Positions 32,265 to 42,649 are shown, counted from the first letter of the stretch. The stretch is DNA of 64,000 nt from Athripsodes cinereus (GCA_947579605.1 OX388327.1:7489122-7553121); one strand, 5' to 3'. A program made the numbers and translations. Notes: generated from the letters alone by a model not told the origin.

Positions 32265-32340
32265 CTACTACTACTTCACCATCACGGCATATCCCATAAG
32301 TGGAGTAGCCAGCAGAACAGCTGCATGTAATAAATTCTTA
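32265..32340 (-). repeat. RTE-tailed repeat 3' end
   Basis: CTACTACTACTTCACCATCA, then CGGCATATCCCATAAGTGGA and CAGCTGCATGTAATAAA. It is a 5'-truncated copy of only about 75 bp that keeps the (CTA)n-type tail. Confidence 0.6.
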
Positions 32341-32649
32341 TTTTCCACTCATCGTATTAATTTTCCCCTTAATTTTGCCTTGCGTAATACACTAATACCT
32401 CATACTTGGCCTATTTTACTCACTTTTTTTTATTTATTTTTATTGAACATAATACCTTTATCAACACAATTTATAATACGATACATATTTTATTTATTTT
32501 TTACATTTTCTAGAAATACAGAAAGTGTACCAACACTCGTGTAGGAGCTTAATTTCTGCTAGCCATCTTCTGCTGGATATAAGCCTCTTCAAAACTTTTC
32601 CACTCTTCTCGATCTCGAAGCCAAGGCCTACAATACCATAAAACTTAAA
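32341..32649. other. unassigned stretch
   Basis: 32560-32640 (CTGCTAGCCATCTTCTGCTG, then CCACTCTTCTCGATCTCGAA) may be a worn LINE end. Not assigned. Confidence 0.25.
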
Positions 32650-32870
32650 TTCCAAAGCAATTTTGCAAATTATCGAATCTCCTATAAAAATGAATGTATT
32701 CGTAAAAGATCACGAATGAGACATTTTAAATCTTCAATTTAGCGATGAGATATGCCACTCATTATAAATGTCTTATTGGCAAGGAGAAGACGATTTGTGT
32801 GATTTTTAAAATATAGTTAGTCCGCTGGCTACCCTACTTGTGGGAAATGTCATAATGGAATGAATTATTG
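32650..32870 (+). repeat. RTE-tailed repeat copy, sense
   Basis: ATTTAGCGATGAGATATGCC, GGCAAGGAGAAGACGATTTG and CCGCTGGCTACCCTACTTGT, then ATGTCATAATGG. Worn, no tail array. Confidence 0.5.
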
Positions 32871-33679
32871 AAATATTTGAGAACGTACATGAATCCAGAG
32901 AGTAGAGTAGAAGAAGAAGACCTATTGTTAACCCACATTGGATGATTCTGATACGCCTGTCAAAAAAGGAGATTGTTGTGACATATTAACATGCTGTGAT
33001 TTAAAGTAACAGCTGTGACTATTATTTCAACTCAGGACTATTATAAAATTATAAGAATTTACTCATTATCGGATGTGAGATTATGAATTTTATGTAATTT
33101 TTATGGAAATTAATGTTCTTTGTAGATAGCATTACTTAAGTATCACTTATTTTTTGTAATAATTTTAATACACAGTAATGAATGAACTTTAATTCTACAT
33201 TAAGTGGCATAGCAATGAAACAAATATTACGTCATTTTTTTTAAAGAAGGACCGTAACTTGTGCCGTCCCTGGATATTTGTACCTATCTCCTTTTTTTAA
33301 TGTCGCAATGCATTGAAAAATACTGCCCTAAGGGAGCGCTCTAGATTTAGCGGCCAAACACCAAATAACAACCAAAGTTAGAAATTCACTGTGTCGGTGT
33401 TTAGGTAGTAGAATTCCATATCGAAATAAATAAAACAAGTGTTTTATTCTACTATTGATTTATTCGATGCGAGAGACGTCTTTCGTCGTATAAGGACATT
33501 GTCAATGATTGAAATTTCAAAGTTAGAAAATCAAAACATAATAGGTACACAAGTGATGTAATCATCAGTAAAATTAGTATACATACAGATCGTCCTGTCC
33601 ATGTCATAAAGCAATGTTCCGCAAGCGGTGTGCCGCGGGCCAAATACGCGACCATTTTTTTTTAATTATGTATTTTATA
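32871..33679. other. unassigned AT-rich stretch
   Basis: Nothing recognised. A TTTATTCTACTATTGATTTA stretch near 33440 could be a worn retroelement end. Confidence 0.25.
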
Positions 33680-34475
33680 ATTCAGATATTCGGTAAAAGT
33701 ACCGGATGCTCAAGGATTCGAGTAATAATATTCTTTAAGAACCCATCAGGAGTGTTTTGGAAATATTTCACAAAATATTAGTATCCGGTATATAAATTGA
33801 CATAAATTATCGTCGATACAGATATCCGTTACATTGTAGAAAAAGGTACTGTAAGAAAATATACTATACTACTACTACTATACCCTCACGCCGTGTCCCA
33901 AGCGGGGTAGGCAGAGAGAACGGAACGCCAAACAGATCTATCTCTACACATTTCCTTCGCTTCCTCCACATTCATACAGTTTCTCATACACGCACGTCGG
34001 TTCCTCTTACTCAACACGCGGCCGTCCTTGAGAATTTGATCCACGTGATCAAGCCACGTGGTTCTCGGACGCCCGCGTTTCCTCACACCCTTTCTTTCAG
34101 ATAAGTATATCCTCTTTGTCATTCTTACCTCGTTCATTCGTTCAACATGCTCAAACCACCGTAGTTTATTCACGCGCATTCTGTCCACAACGCTCTTCTT
34201 GCATCCGCTCATTCTTCTAATATCCTCATTCTTCACTCTATCACGCAGCGTTTTACCAACCATTCTTCTCAACGATCGCATCTCTACTGCATTTATTCCA
34301 CTTTCGTCCTTCTTCAACCACGTCCATGTCTCGCTTGCATACCGCGTAAGAAAATATTCTGAAAGAAAACTTAGGAGTTTTTGTAATATTTCAAACTCCT
34401 ATAGGTACCACTTCGTAAATTTAGTGACGGGGGGGAGGGGGGGTAGAAATATTTTAATATTCGAGACCACTGTGT
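33680..34475. mobile_element. hAT-related remnant hosting an RTE-E insertion
   Basis: 33683-33862 and 34358-34455 match the middle of the hAT MITE at 1910-2309: GATATTCGGTAAAAGTACCG, TACTGTAAGAAAAT, then AGGAGTTTTTGTAATATTTC and GACGGGGGGGAGG. The termini are not identified. The two halves are separated by RTE-E (33863-34345). Confidence 0.5.
33863..34345 (-). pseudogene. RTE-E LINE, 5'-truncated 3' end with target duplication
   Basis: On the minus strand an open frame of ~143 codons encodes KKDESGINAVEMRSLRRMVG, VDRMRVNKLRWFEHVERMNE, GVRKRGRPRTTWLDHVDQIL and ends RSVLSAYPAWDTA with a stop, the RTE-type C-terminus. The 3' end reads GGGACACGGCGTGAGGGTAT followed by AGTAGTAGTAGTATAGT. GTAAGAAAATAT (12 bp) flanks both sides (33851-33862 and 34346-34357), so this is a genuine 5'-truncated retrotransposition. 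Its frame is uninterrupted over what remains. Confidence 0.88.
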
Positions 34476-35179
34476 GTGTCGCGGAATTCTAGGAAGAAAT
34501 TCAGTGTGCCGTTGATGAGAATAGTTGCAGAGCACTGCCATAAAGAACAATAATGTTAATCAATAATAAAAAAAATACTGAAGTCAAATGTCAAAAAGCT
34601 GTAAATTGAAGAATAATATCCATAAAGTATACATGAATGAAATAAAAATACTACATATATAATATATAAAAATACTATTTTTGACATAATTCGTTCAAAT
34701 AATGATTTCACTTGATAATTCTTTTACTTATTGTTCATAGAATGCGTATGTATGTTATATGGAATTAATATGTAGGTATGTGTAGTAATATATTATTTTG
34801 GTTGCCTTGTGTTATTTTCTTGGTTTTTAGGGTGTTATGGATGGTTCCACACGAACTGTCACTTAATAAAATTATAATTGCTGTCACGTATTAAGAAGTT
34901 GGTATGGATGAAGAAGGTGTCCGCATTTTGTGGTCAAAACATGAACATGATTTTCGTATATAATAATAATAATATTAAATTATAATATAATAATTATAAT
35001 AATATTATAATATCTACTATTGCTACTATGTACCTACTCTTCAATTCACACTGCTTCGACTTTGAAAATAAGGTTGTGAAAAAATGTTAAAAAACGAACC
35101 GCTTCGATTTCTTGGACATGTTTGATCTTTTTCAATAAAAGTAAGTAAAAATGACTTCATTTATCTGTATCTTCTCTTA
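34476..35179. other. unassigned AT-rich stretch
   Basis: ATAATAATAATATTAAATTA-type sequence at 34960-35020. No gene. Confidence 0.3.
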
Positions 35180-35294
35180 TCTGTAATCTCCGTAATACAG
35201 GAGAGACGACAGTCCTGGCTGGGTCATGTTCTGAGAATGCTCAATAATAGTTGGCCAAAAAGAGAACTGTTCTTCCATCCGCAAGGGTTCCGTA
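35180..35294 (+). pseudogene. RTE-A fragment running into the gap
   Basis: TGTAATCTCCGTAATACAGG, CGACAGTCCTGGCTGGGTCA and CCATCCGCAAGGGTTCCGTA match RTE-A 41811-41922 closely. The rest is in the N gap. Confidence 0.7.
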
Positions 35295-35494
35295 NNNNNN
35301 NNNNNNNNNNNNNNNNNNNNNNNNNNNNNNNNNNNNNNNNNNNNNNNNNNNNNNNNNNNNNNNNNNNNNNNNNNNNNNNNNNNNNNNNNNNNNNNNNNNN
35401 NNNNNNNNNNNNNNNNNNNNNNNNNNNNNNNNNNNNNNNNNNNNNNNNNNNNNNNNNNNNNNNNNNNNNNNNNNNNNNNNNNNNNNNNNNNNNN
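35295..35494. other. assembly gap (200 N)
   Basis: Run of exactly 200 N, probably a placeholder rather than a measured length. Open frames reported across it are meaningless. Confidence 1.
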
Positions 35495-35842
35495 AAATTT
35501 AAATACAACGATTTTTTATTTAATACATTTTACAGGGATACAGACAGTCATAAACAGGTAACAATAAACAAAATCATATAAAGCCATAAATGGACCAGTA
35601 AAGTCCCCTATCATTACCAATATGTAATACAAACAATGAATGCAACAACAGTGCCAGACATATAAATTTAAACAATCCCAAGCATGAAACAAATACAAAG
35701 AACAAAAAAAAAAAAAAATTCTAAATAAAAAAACACAATATGATTTTGCTAAAATTCAAAATTCATAAAAGATTAATAAACATACAAAACAAGCAAGATA
35801 AAAAATATCCACAAAAAATATAAATATGTAAAGATACATGTA
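35495..35842. other. A-rich stretch beside the tandem unit
   Basis: A-rich, with ACAAAAAAAAAAAAAAATTC-like runs (35703-35722). It looks like the antisense of a retroelement 3' UTR but gives no family. Confidence 0.3.
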
Positions 35843-36255
35843 AGAATTTAGATATTTAAAATATAAAGGAATAAAAATTTATACAACAACAAATACATAA
35901 TAAAATGGTTAAAATATACAAATACACAATAAAATGGTCAAAATAATATGCAAAAACATAAAACAAAATAAAACAAAGAATTTAGATCAATTCAAACAAA
36001 ACACCCACCCGCAGCACACCCACGGCGACCCCCCACCGAACGCGAGCCGGCCCCCAAGAGCCCCCGCTCCCACCATCAGGCCGGCGAAAAAGTGCTCCTC
36101 GCCAGCCCGATGACGAGAGCGGAAGCTCCCGAAAGCCGGCCCGCGCTCAACAAAAAGTCACCGCGGATACACTACAAATAAGTGCTCTATCTAAATCAAT
36201 TCAACATGAATTTCCACCAAGTACCGTCGGTTGAAAATATCAACTTTATTAAGAA
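35843..36255. repeat. ~415-bp tandem unit, first monomer
   Basis: Starts TTTAGATATTTAAAATATAA, has an A-rich first part and a GC-rich core (CACCCGCAGCACACCCACGG to GAAAGCCGGCCCGCGCTCAA), and ends AATATCAACTTTATTAAGAA. The next monomer starts at 39038, just beyond the Helitron. Confidence 0.8.
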
Positions 36256-36478
36256 CTAGCTGGCCCGGCGAACTTCGTACCGCCTAAGAATCAATGAACG
36301 ATTTCATACATACATCTTATTCCCCTTGTCCTAGTTCAGTCGGGGGCCCATTGCCCCTAAGTATCTCCTCCAGAGATAACTATCCACCGCTGCTTCCAGG
36401 ACCTCTGGCCACTCCAATCCAAGCCTTTCAACACATGTTCGACACCTGCCCTATCTTCTGCTCTCTCCCACTGACTTT

Positions 36479-36999
36479 CTTCTTCTTCTTCGCCCTCGCC
36501 TTTATCCCATTTACTTGGGGTCGGCTCTCCTAGTCCTCATCTTCCAAGTTTTGCGGTCCCCTGCATCCTCCGCGCGCAACTTTGCCTCCTTCATATCCCT
36601 GGCAATTGTGGACATCCAGGTGGTCACTGGTCTGCCTGGTCTTCTGGGTCCTACTTCCACGTCCATCGTCTTTTTAATTATATTATCCTGTGGTAGTCTC
36701 AAGATGTGCCCGTACCATCTTAATCGGTTTTCGGTTATTTTTTCACCGATGGGAGCGACTTTGAAACTACCACGGATATGGACATTTCTCACCCTATCCA
36801 TCCTTGTTTTCCACCAGCCCATCTGAGCATTTTCATTTCATTGGTGTGTAGTGTCTGGGCGTGATTATGTTTTAGGGCCCAACATTCAGAAGAATAAGTC
36901 ATGGTTGGTCTGACCACAGTTTTGTACACCTGACCCTTGATTTTTATTGGCATTTTCTTGTCACACAGTACACCAGAAACAGATCTCCATTTCATTTCA
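36479..36999 (-). pseudogene. RTE-C LINE fragment inserted in Helitron copy 2
   Basis: On the minus strand VYKTVVRPTMTYSSECWAL, then (after a frameshift near 36800-36820) DRVRNVHIRG, NRLRWYGHILRLPQDN and GPRRPGRPVTTW give a typical RTE C-terminal region. It ends in GAAGAAGAAGAAG. The 17-bp TSD TCTCTCCCACTGACTTT is at 36462-36478 and 37000-37016. Copy 1 of the Helitron has the single, uninserted site at about 23119-23135. Confidence 0.92.
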
Positions 37000-37107
37000 T
37001 CTCTCCCACTGACTTTATGAATGATTAATATTATTAATCTCTTTACAAACTCCCGTAATTGTCAAAGTGTGTCATCGAAGGTATAGTGTAAAAAAATATA
37101 ATTCATT

Positions 37108-37466
37108 TGGAACTTTCGCAGTTTAGCGGCCCCACCCGTTGTCGAGTACTTTTTTCCATGTAAAAGTAATATTTTCGAAACTTGAGGAAATTGTTGCCAT
37201 ATGGTGAATTATTTTTTGGTCACCAAATTTTTGGAAAATTCTTTTATAGGAAAAAAATTCGCAACTATGAAACTTGAGCGGCCCCACCCGTTGTCGAGTA
37301 ATATGTACGGAATTTTAGGAAATTAATTTTCGAAGTGGATTTTTTTTGCCGGCAAATTAAAATAATTCTACATATGGCAACAACTTCCTCAAGTTTCAAA
37401 AATATTACCTTTTCTATCGAAAAAAAGTACTCGACATCGGGTGAGGCCGCTAAGCTGCGAAAGTTA
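37108..37466. mobile_element. inverted-repeat element carried in Helitron copy 2
   Basis: Same element as 23232-23589, with ~100-bp terminal inverted repeats (TTCGCAGTTTAGCGGCCCCA) and few differences. Confidence 0.7.
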
Positions 37467-37492
37467 CATTAATTTTTTTTTTACATAGACAA

Positions 37493-37708
37493 TTCACATA
37501 CATCGAGCTAGTCCCAAACTTAGATGAATCTTGATTATGGGTACTAACGCGACGATACGCACATATACAATGCACTATATACATATATATATGTAACACC
37601 CAGACCCAGGACAATTTGAAAAAGGTCATTCTTCACTTTGCCCTGTCCGGGAATCGAACCCGGGACCTCGTGACTCAAAGGAAAGAGCTCCGCGCCACAC
37701 CGGCCGAC
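37493..37708 (-). mobile_element. tRNA-derived SINE carried in Helitron copy 2
   Basis: Equivalent of 23603-23826, with the same A-box deletion. B box GGTTCGATTCC is retained. Confidence 0.8.
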
Positions 37709-38253
37709 ATGAACAATTTATGTTGAACAATTAACTTAACTCAGATTTGTTTATAAATTATCTGCAGTACGTAATATAATTATGTAGGTACTAATTTTTT
37801 TTTCAGGTAGATTTTACCTATTCATTTAAAATTAATAAAAATTCTTTCCATGATTTTTTAAAAATTGAAATATCAGAACTACAGATGTTAAATTGTATGG
37901 ATAACGATTCTAATTTGAGAATGTATAGAAAAATTATCATATAAATAGGCCAATCTATAAAAAAAACTTCATTGTTGATTTTGTATAATTCTCCATATTG
38001 CATTTTTTATTGAAATTAAAAATGTATGGCGTAAATAATTTTCTTCGTAATTTTTCTTCTCTGTCTGCAAATTTCACTACACAATCTTGCATCAGAACTA
38101 CCTACATGAACACATTCTTATTTTCATCTTTAATAGCACAATTTTTGGTTCAATAATAATTTTCCATCTGCAAAAATAAAATACAATTTCAAATATAATC
38201 TGTGCACGTCCACATTTATGTGACAGAAGACCTATCGATACATAAATATTAGT

Positions 38254-38703
38254 CGAATAATTCGGTAGTTACATGGCAATAGGTTGTATCTCGCATTTTT
38301 TGCGTTTTCAAGTTTGTTAATGTTGTTGTTGTCCATAAAATGCTCAAAATAGTGTAATATTTGATGTGGCAAAAGGATATGTCTCATTATAGTCAGAATA
38401 AAGAGAGAAAAGACGTAACTTATTGACATGTAGAAAGATTGTTTTCATCAACATGGCAAAAAAACTCAAATATTTTTAAACTGCAAGAAATTATTTAGTG
38501 AATGTTACATACATCTTGTAGAAGAAATTATTAAGAGAATGTTACATCTATCTTGTAGAAATAATAATTACCTTCATTTTGATATATAATGCTCGAAATT
38601 TGGTTGAAATATCTCTTTTGCAAACTTTGTTTTTGCTCTCCTGTAAAATTATGTTTTAGTGAGATACAACCTATTGCCATGTAACAACCGAATTATAGTA
38701 AAC
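38254..38703. mobile_element. second inverted-repeat element carried in Helitron copy 2
   Basis: Equivalent of 24373-24808. The left end CGAATAATTCGGTAGTTACA is the better preserved of the two and pairs with ...GTAACAACCGAATTATAG. AATATTAGT is on both outer sides. Confidence 0.6.
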
Positions 38704-39037
38704 AAATATTAGTACACATTTCGTTCATATTAGTTATAGTAATTTGGTTCTTAATATAGCAGAACCTACGGATTATTTTAGCACAATGCAACAGGCGACG
38801 TGGGGGCGCTAACAGCGCAATAACTCTCCATATTGTTTTTATTTTTGAAATTAAAAATGTATGGCGTAAATAATTTTCTTCATATTCTTTCTTCCCGTGA
38901 ATTTGTAAGATGTTTTAATAGCCTATAGTTTATTCCGGGCGGAGAAGAATACAACAAATCAGAGATCATTCAAATCGGTACAGCCATTCTTGAGTTATAA
39001 GTGTTGTAACACACACGACTTCCTTTTATATATTAGA

Positions 39038-39598
39038 TTTAGATATTTAAAATAATTTAAAATGGGAAAAAAATTTATACAACAACAAATACATAATAAA
39101 ATGGTTAAAATATACAAATACACAATAAAATAGTAAAATGGTCAAAATATGCAAAAACATAAAATAAAATAAAACAAAGAATTTAGATCAATTCAAACAA
39201 AACACCCACCCGCAGCACACCCACGGCGACCCCCCACCGAACGCGAGCCGGCCCCCAAGAGCCCCCGCTCCCACCATCAGGCCGGCGAAAAAGTGCTCTT
39301 CGCCAGCCCGATGACGAGAGCGGAAGCTCCCGAAAGCCGGCCCGCGCTCAACAAAAAGTCACCGCGGATACACTACAAATAAGTGCTCTATTTAAATCAA
39401 TTCAACATGAATTTCCACCAAGTACCGTCGGTTGAAAATATCAACTTTATTAAGAATTTAGATATTTAAAATAATTTAAAATGGGAATAAAAATTTATAC
39501 AACAACAAATACATAATAAAATGGTTAAAATATACAAATTCACAATAAAATAGTAAAATGGTCAAAATGCAAAAACATAAAATAAAATAAAACAAAGA
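39038..39598. repeat. ~415-bp tandem unit, second monomer and part of a third
   Basis: 39038-39455 is a full monomer (418 bp). 39456-39598 is the A-rich first third of another, ending at AACAAAG. Same GC-rich core as the first monomer (39196-39360). I see no recognisable coding sequence in the core. Confidence 0.8.
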
Positions 39599-39641
39599 CC
39601 ATTACAAAAAAATTATGATAAAAACTTACTAATGAGATCTT

Positions 39642-42074
39642 ATAGAATACGCAACACTCCAAGGACTCCTTATTGGAGGAACACTGTTTCCTCACAAGGA
39701 TATCCACAAATACACGTGGACCTCACCTGATGGACGTACCAGAAACCAAATTGACCATCTTTTGGTTAAGGCCCGAGACCGCTCTGATCTACAGGATGTC
39801 AGGACATTTCGTGGAGCGGACCTGAAAACGGATCATGAGCTCCTTGTCGGAGCCATGAAGCTAAGGTTCAATAAATTTGCAAGACCAGCTGCACCGCGAG
39901 TGTTTGACGTCTGTGGGTTGGGGAATATTCGGTCTCGCATGAAGTATGAGGCTGAGCTGCACCAAGGATTTGAACTCTCTCGGTATCTTTCCGATACTGA
40001 CTCAGTAGAGTCGGCCTGGGAGGAGTTCCGGAGAGTAGTGAAGGCTGCAGCGGTTGCGTCCATTGGGTTCAAAGAGAGGAACAAACCACCATGGATGTCT
40101 ATGGAGTCCTGGGGATATATTCAAGATCGCCAAAAAGTCAAGATACTCAGAGATGCTGAAAAGTCCCCTACGAAACTGGAGGCCCTAAGAAATTCGTACA
40201 GAGAGCTAGACCGCCTGGTAAAGCACTCTGTGCGCAAAGACAGACGACGTGATGTCGAAGCCAAAATACAGCTTGCACAAACTGCCGCGACCAGGAATGA
40301 CTCGAAGACTCTCTTTGAAATTACCCGCATGTTGGGAGGAGGAGGTCAGAATAAGACTGCTGACTCAATTAATGATAGCAGTGGAAACCTGATCTCTGCC
40401 CCTGACTTAGTAAGAGGAAGATGGAGAGAACACTTTGAGTTCATTCTAAACCGACCGGACCCCTCCTCACCTTTTGATGTTGGCAATGAGGATAGCGACC
40501 TAGATATCCCACAGGTATCTGGGATAGCCGAAACCCCCCCAACACATGAGGAGATTGAGGCAGCTGTAAAAAGGCTAAAAAACAACAAGGCCCCAGGTGA
40601 AGATGGAATCCACGCAGAGCTCCTTAAGTATGGCATGAATGTGCTTATCCACCCACTGTACCATCTCTTTAACAAGGTGTGGAATGAGGAGCTCTGCCCG
40701 AAAGATTGGAGAAATGGATCCATCGTGACACTTTTCAAGAAGGGAAACCCACTGGAATGCGGAAATTACCGTGGCATCACACTACTTAGTGTGCCCGGTA
40801 AAGTTCTCTCACAAATCATATTGAGTCGCATTCAAAAACCAGTGTTGGCATCTCTGAGAAAGCAACAATGCGGGTTTGTACCTGGCAAGTCCTGTTCGGA
40901 CGCAATTTTTTGTGCCAGATGTGTACTCCAACAGTCGCAAGAGTTCAACTCACCGCTTGCATGTTGCTTCATTGACTACGAAAAAGCTTTTGACAGCCCC
41001 CACAGACCAACCATATGGAAAATACTGGCCGCGTATGGCATCCCGCCCAAGGTGGTAACCATGATCAAAGCCCTGCATATGGACTCTGAATGTTCTGTCA
41101 GAACATCAAGTGGTCCAACTGACACCTTCAGGATCACCACTGGAGTCCGGCAGGGCTGTATATTGGCACCTTTTATCTTTGCCATAATTATGGACTACCT
41201 GCTCAGAAAATCTATTCTGGGCCCTGGCGGTGTGCCTTTATCACAGCGTGAAAACAGTGAGACGTCTGTGGGAGTGCTGCACGATCTTGAATATGCGGAT
41301 GATCTAGCCCTTTTTGATACATCTGTGGACGGATTACAGTGCAACGCTAATGCTCTTTATGAAAATTCCTTGCGCCTTGGCCTTCATATCAACGCTGGTA
41401 AAACGGAGTACATATGTAATAGTACATGCACGAGTACTCACACCCCACTAATGGTTGGCAATTCCCAAATATCTCAGGTTAGTAAATTCAGGTACCTGGG
41501 AGCAACCATAACGCCAGAGGGTGATCTCCGGTCGGAATTACCAATCCGCATAGGAGCAGCTAGCGGGGCTTTCAACAACATGAACAAAGTTTGGAAGGCG
41601 TCTGGATTCAGCATCAGGACAAAATGTCGCTTGTTCAATGCGTGCATCATCCCAATCCTTCTATATGGCTGCGAGTCTTGGCACTTAACCAAGGCTCAAG
41701 AGCGGAAGATACTAAGCTTTGAAAACAAGTGTCTTAGAAGGATTTTGGATGTCAGATGGTATGAACATGTTACAAATGATGCTGTGCGCCGGCGCACCCA
41801 GCAGAGACCTGTAATCTCCGTAATACAAGAGAGACGATGGTCCTGGCTGGGACATGTTTTGAGAATGCCCAATGATAGTTGGCCAAAAAGAGCACTGTTT
41901 TTCCGTCCGCAGGGGTTCCGTCGGCCCGGGCGTCCCTCTTTCACAATACACCGTTCCTATGACAACGATATCAGAGCGCAAGGAATGTCGTGGGAAGAGG
42001 TGACGCAATTGGCACAGAGACGCTCTGAATGGAGGAGGCTGGTTTCTGCCCTGTGCTCCCGAGAGGAGCGTTGA
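39642..42074 (+). CDS. RTE-A endonuclease (C-terminal part) and reverse transcriptase ORF
   Basis: The frame is open from the 5' truncation point (ATA GAA TAC) to the TGA at 42072-42074, about 810 codons. There is no true start codon: the first in-frame codons are element-internal. The order is: end of the APE-type endonuclease (LIGGTLFPHKDIHKYTW, then RTRNQIDHLLVKARD and the catalytic-type DHELL), a linker, then the reverse transcriptase with NNKAPGEDGIHAELLK, NYRGITLLSVPGKVLSQIIL, QCGFVPGKSCSDAIF, FIDYEKAFDS, TTGVRQGCILAPFIFAII and the catalytic box EYADDLALF. The C-terminus has LLYGCESW, SWLGHVLRM and FRRPGRPSF. With most of the endonuclease missing it is probably not autonomous, but no stop or frameshift has accumulated. 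Confidence 0.93.
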   Translation: MEYATLQGLLIGGTLFPHKDIHKYTWTSPDGRTRNQIDHLLVKARDRSDLQDVRTFRGADLKTDHELLVGAMKLRFNKFARPAAPRVFDVCGLGNIRSRMKYEAELHQGFELSRYLSDTDSVESAWEEFRRVVKAAAVASIGFKERNKPPWMSMESWGYIQDRQKVKILRDAEKSPTKLEALRNSYRELDRLVKHSVRKDRRRDVEAKIQLAQTAATRNDSKTLFEITRMLGGGGQNKTADSINDSSGNLISAPDLVRGRWREHFEFILNRPDPSSPFDVGNEDSDLDIPQVSGIAETPPTHEEIEAAVKRLKNNKAPGEDGIHAELLKYGMNVLIHPLYHLFNKVWNEELCPKDWRNGSIVTLFKKGNPLECGNYRGITLLSVPGKVLSQIILSRIQKPVLASLRKQQCGFVPGKSCSDAIFCARCVLQQSQEFNSPLACCFIDYEKAFDSPHRPTIWKILAAYGIPPKVVTMIKALHMDSECSVRTSSGPTDTFRITTGVRQGCILAPFIFAIIMDYLLRKSILGPGGVPLSQRENSETSVGVLHDLEYADDLALFDTSVDGLQCNANALYENSLRLGLHINAGKTEYICNSTCTSTHTPLMVGNSQISQVSKFRYLGATITPEGDLRSELPIRIGAASGAFNNMNKVWKASGFSIRTKCRLFNACIIPILLYGCESWHLTKAQERKILSFENKCLRRILDVRWYEHVTNDAVRRRTQQRPVISVIQERRWSWLGHVLRMPNDSWPKRALFFRPQGFRRPGRPSFTIHRSYDNDIRAQGMSWEEVTQLAQRRSEWRRLVSALCSREER

Positions 42075-42094
42075 GGGCGATGATGATGATGATG
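39642..42094 (+). mobile_element. RTE-A: 5'-truncated RTE-like LINE with target duplication
   Basis: AATGAGATCTT (11 bp) flanks the element at 39631-39641 and 42095-42105. It begins inside the endonuclease domain and ends 20 bp after the stop codon with GATGATGATGAT. A very short 3' UTR and a microsatellite tail are typical of RTE-clade LINEs. Truncated relatives lie at 898, 6188, 15635, 35180, 52340 and 60350, so the family has been active for a long time. This copy is the youngest visible. Confidence 0.92.
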
Positions 42095-42105
42095 AATGAG
42101 ATCTT

Positions 42106-42649
42106 GAAGTACGTGGGTGTACATTAATGCAATAATAATTTATGCAATGACATCAATTAATGTAATGCTGGAGAAGCCAATAGTGCGATAACGCCATTCA
42201 TGAATTGGTCCTTGGTCATATTAAATATATCGAGACCCTTGAAGAAAGTATTATAAAGAGAACAACTACGTTGGAGAACGATGATATTCAGTGGCGAGAT
42301 TATCACTATGAAAGTGATTTCTTCCATCTAACCACGACACATTGACATAGCCCAATCAAAACATTCAAATTCGTTTATTTCCTCAAAATAAGCATAATGT
42401 ACAATCAAATAATTCAAACATCCACATCCACTGACTAATTCCATTTCGCCACCTCACTAGGCTAAAGCCTGTGTCGAGGCGGACAGTACAATCAGTAACA
42501 TATAAAAAAAAACAAATTTTGTCGAAACAATTGGTGCAGAAAACTAATCGATGCTGGAGAAAAAATAATCAAATATATGTTATCAACAACAAATATCAAT
42601 AAAAATAGGTTGATAAAAAGATATTAGAGAAATATGTATATAGGAATAT
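42106..42649. other. AT-rich stretch with a LINE 3' tail
   Basis: 42355-42490 read on the minus strand gives GCGGACACAGGC-like sequence, then GAGGTGGCGAAATGGAATTA and ATTATGCTTATTTTGAGGAA, TAAACGAATTTGAATG. This is a LINE-type 3' end with a polyadenylation signal, related to the tail at 7736-7815. The rest is unassigned. Confidence 0.45.

Larger units (their letters stand above)
36256..39037 (-). mobile_element. non-autonomous Helitron, copy 2 (2782 bp)
   Basis: Same ends as copy 1 (minus strand TCTAATATATAAAAGGAAG... to ...GCCGGGCCAGCTAG). It is inserted at ...TTATTAAGAA/TTTAGATATT. The uninterrupted form of that junction is at 39446-39465, so the insertion point is A/T with nothing duplicated or lost, as expected for Helitrons. 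It carries the same SINE and two inverted-repeat elements as copy 1, and it has an RTE-C insertion at 36479-36999. Confidence 0.92.

Noticed and set aside
35224..35581. Open frames of 83-114 codons spanning the N gap on both strands
   Set aside because: They consist mostly of unknown residues from the 200-N gap. Only the RTE-A fragment before 35295 is real.
36515..36826. 103-codon plus-strand frame
   Set aside because: Antisense shadow of the RTE-C C-terminal coding region. The minus strand has the LINE motifs.
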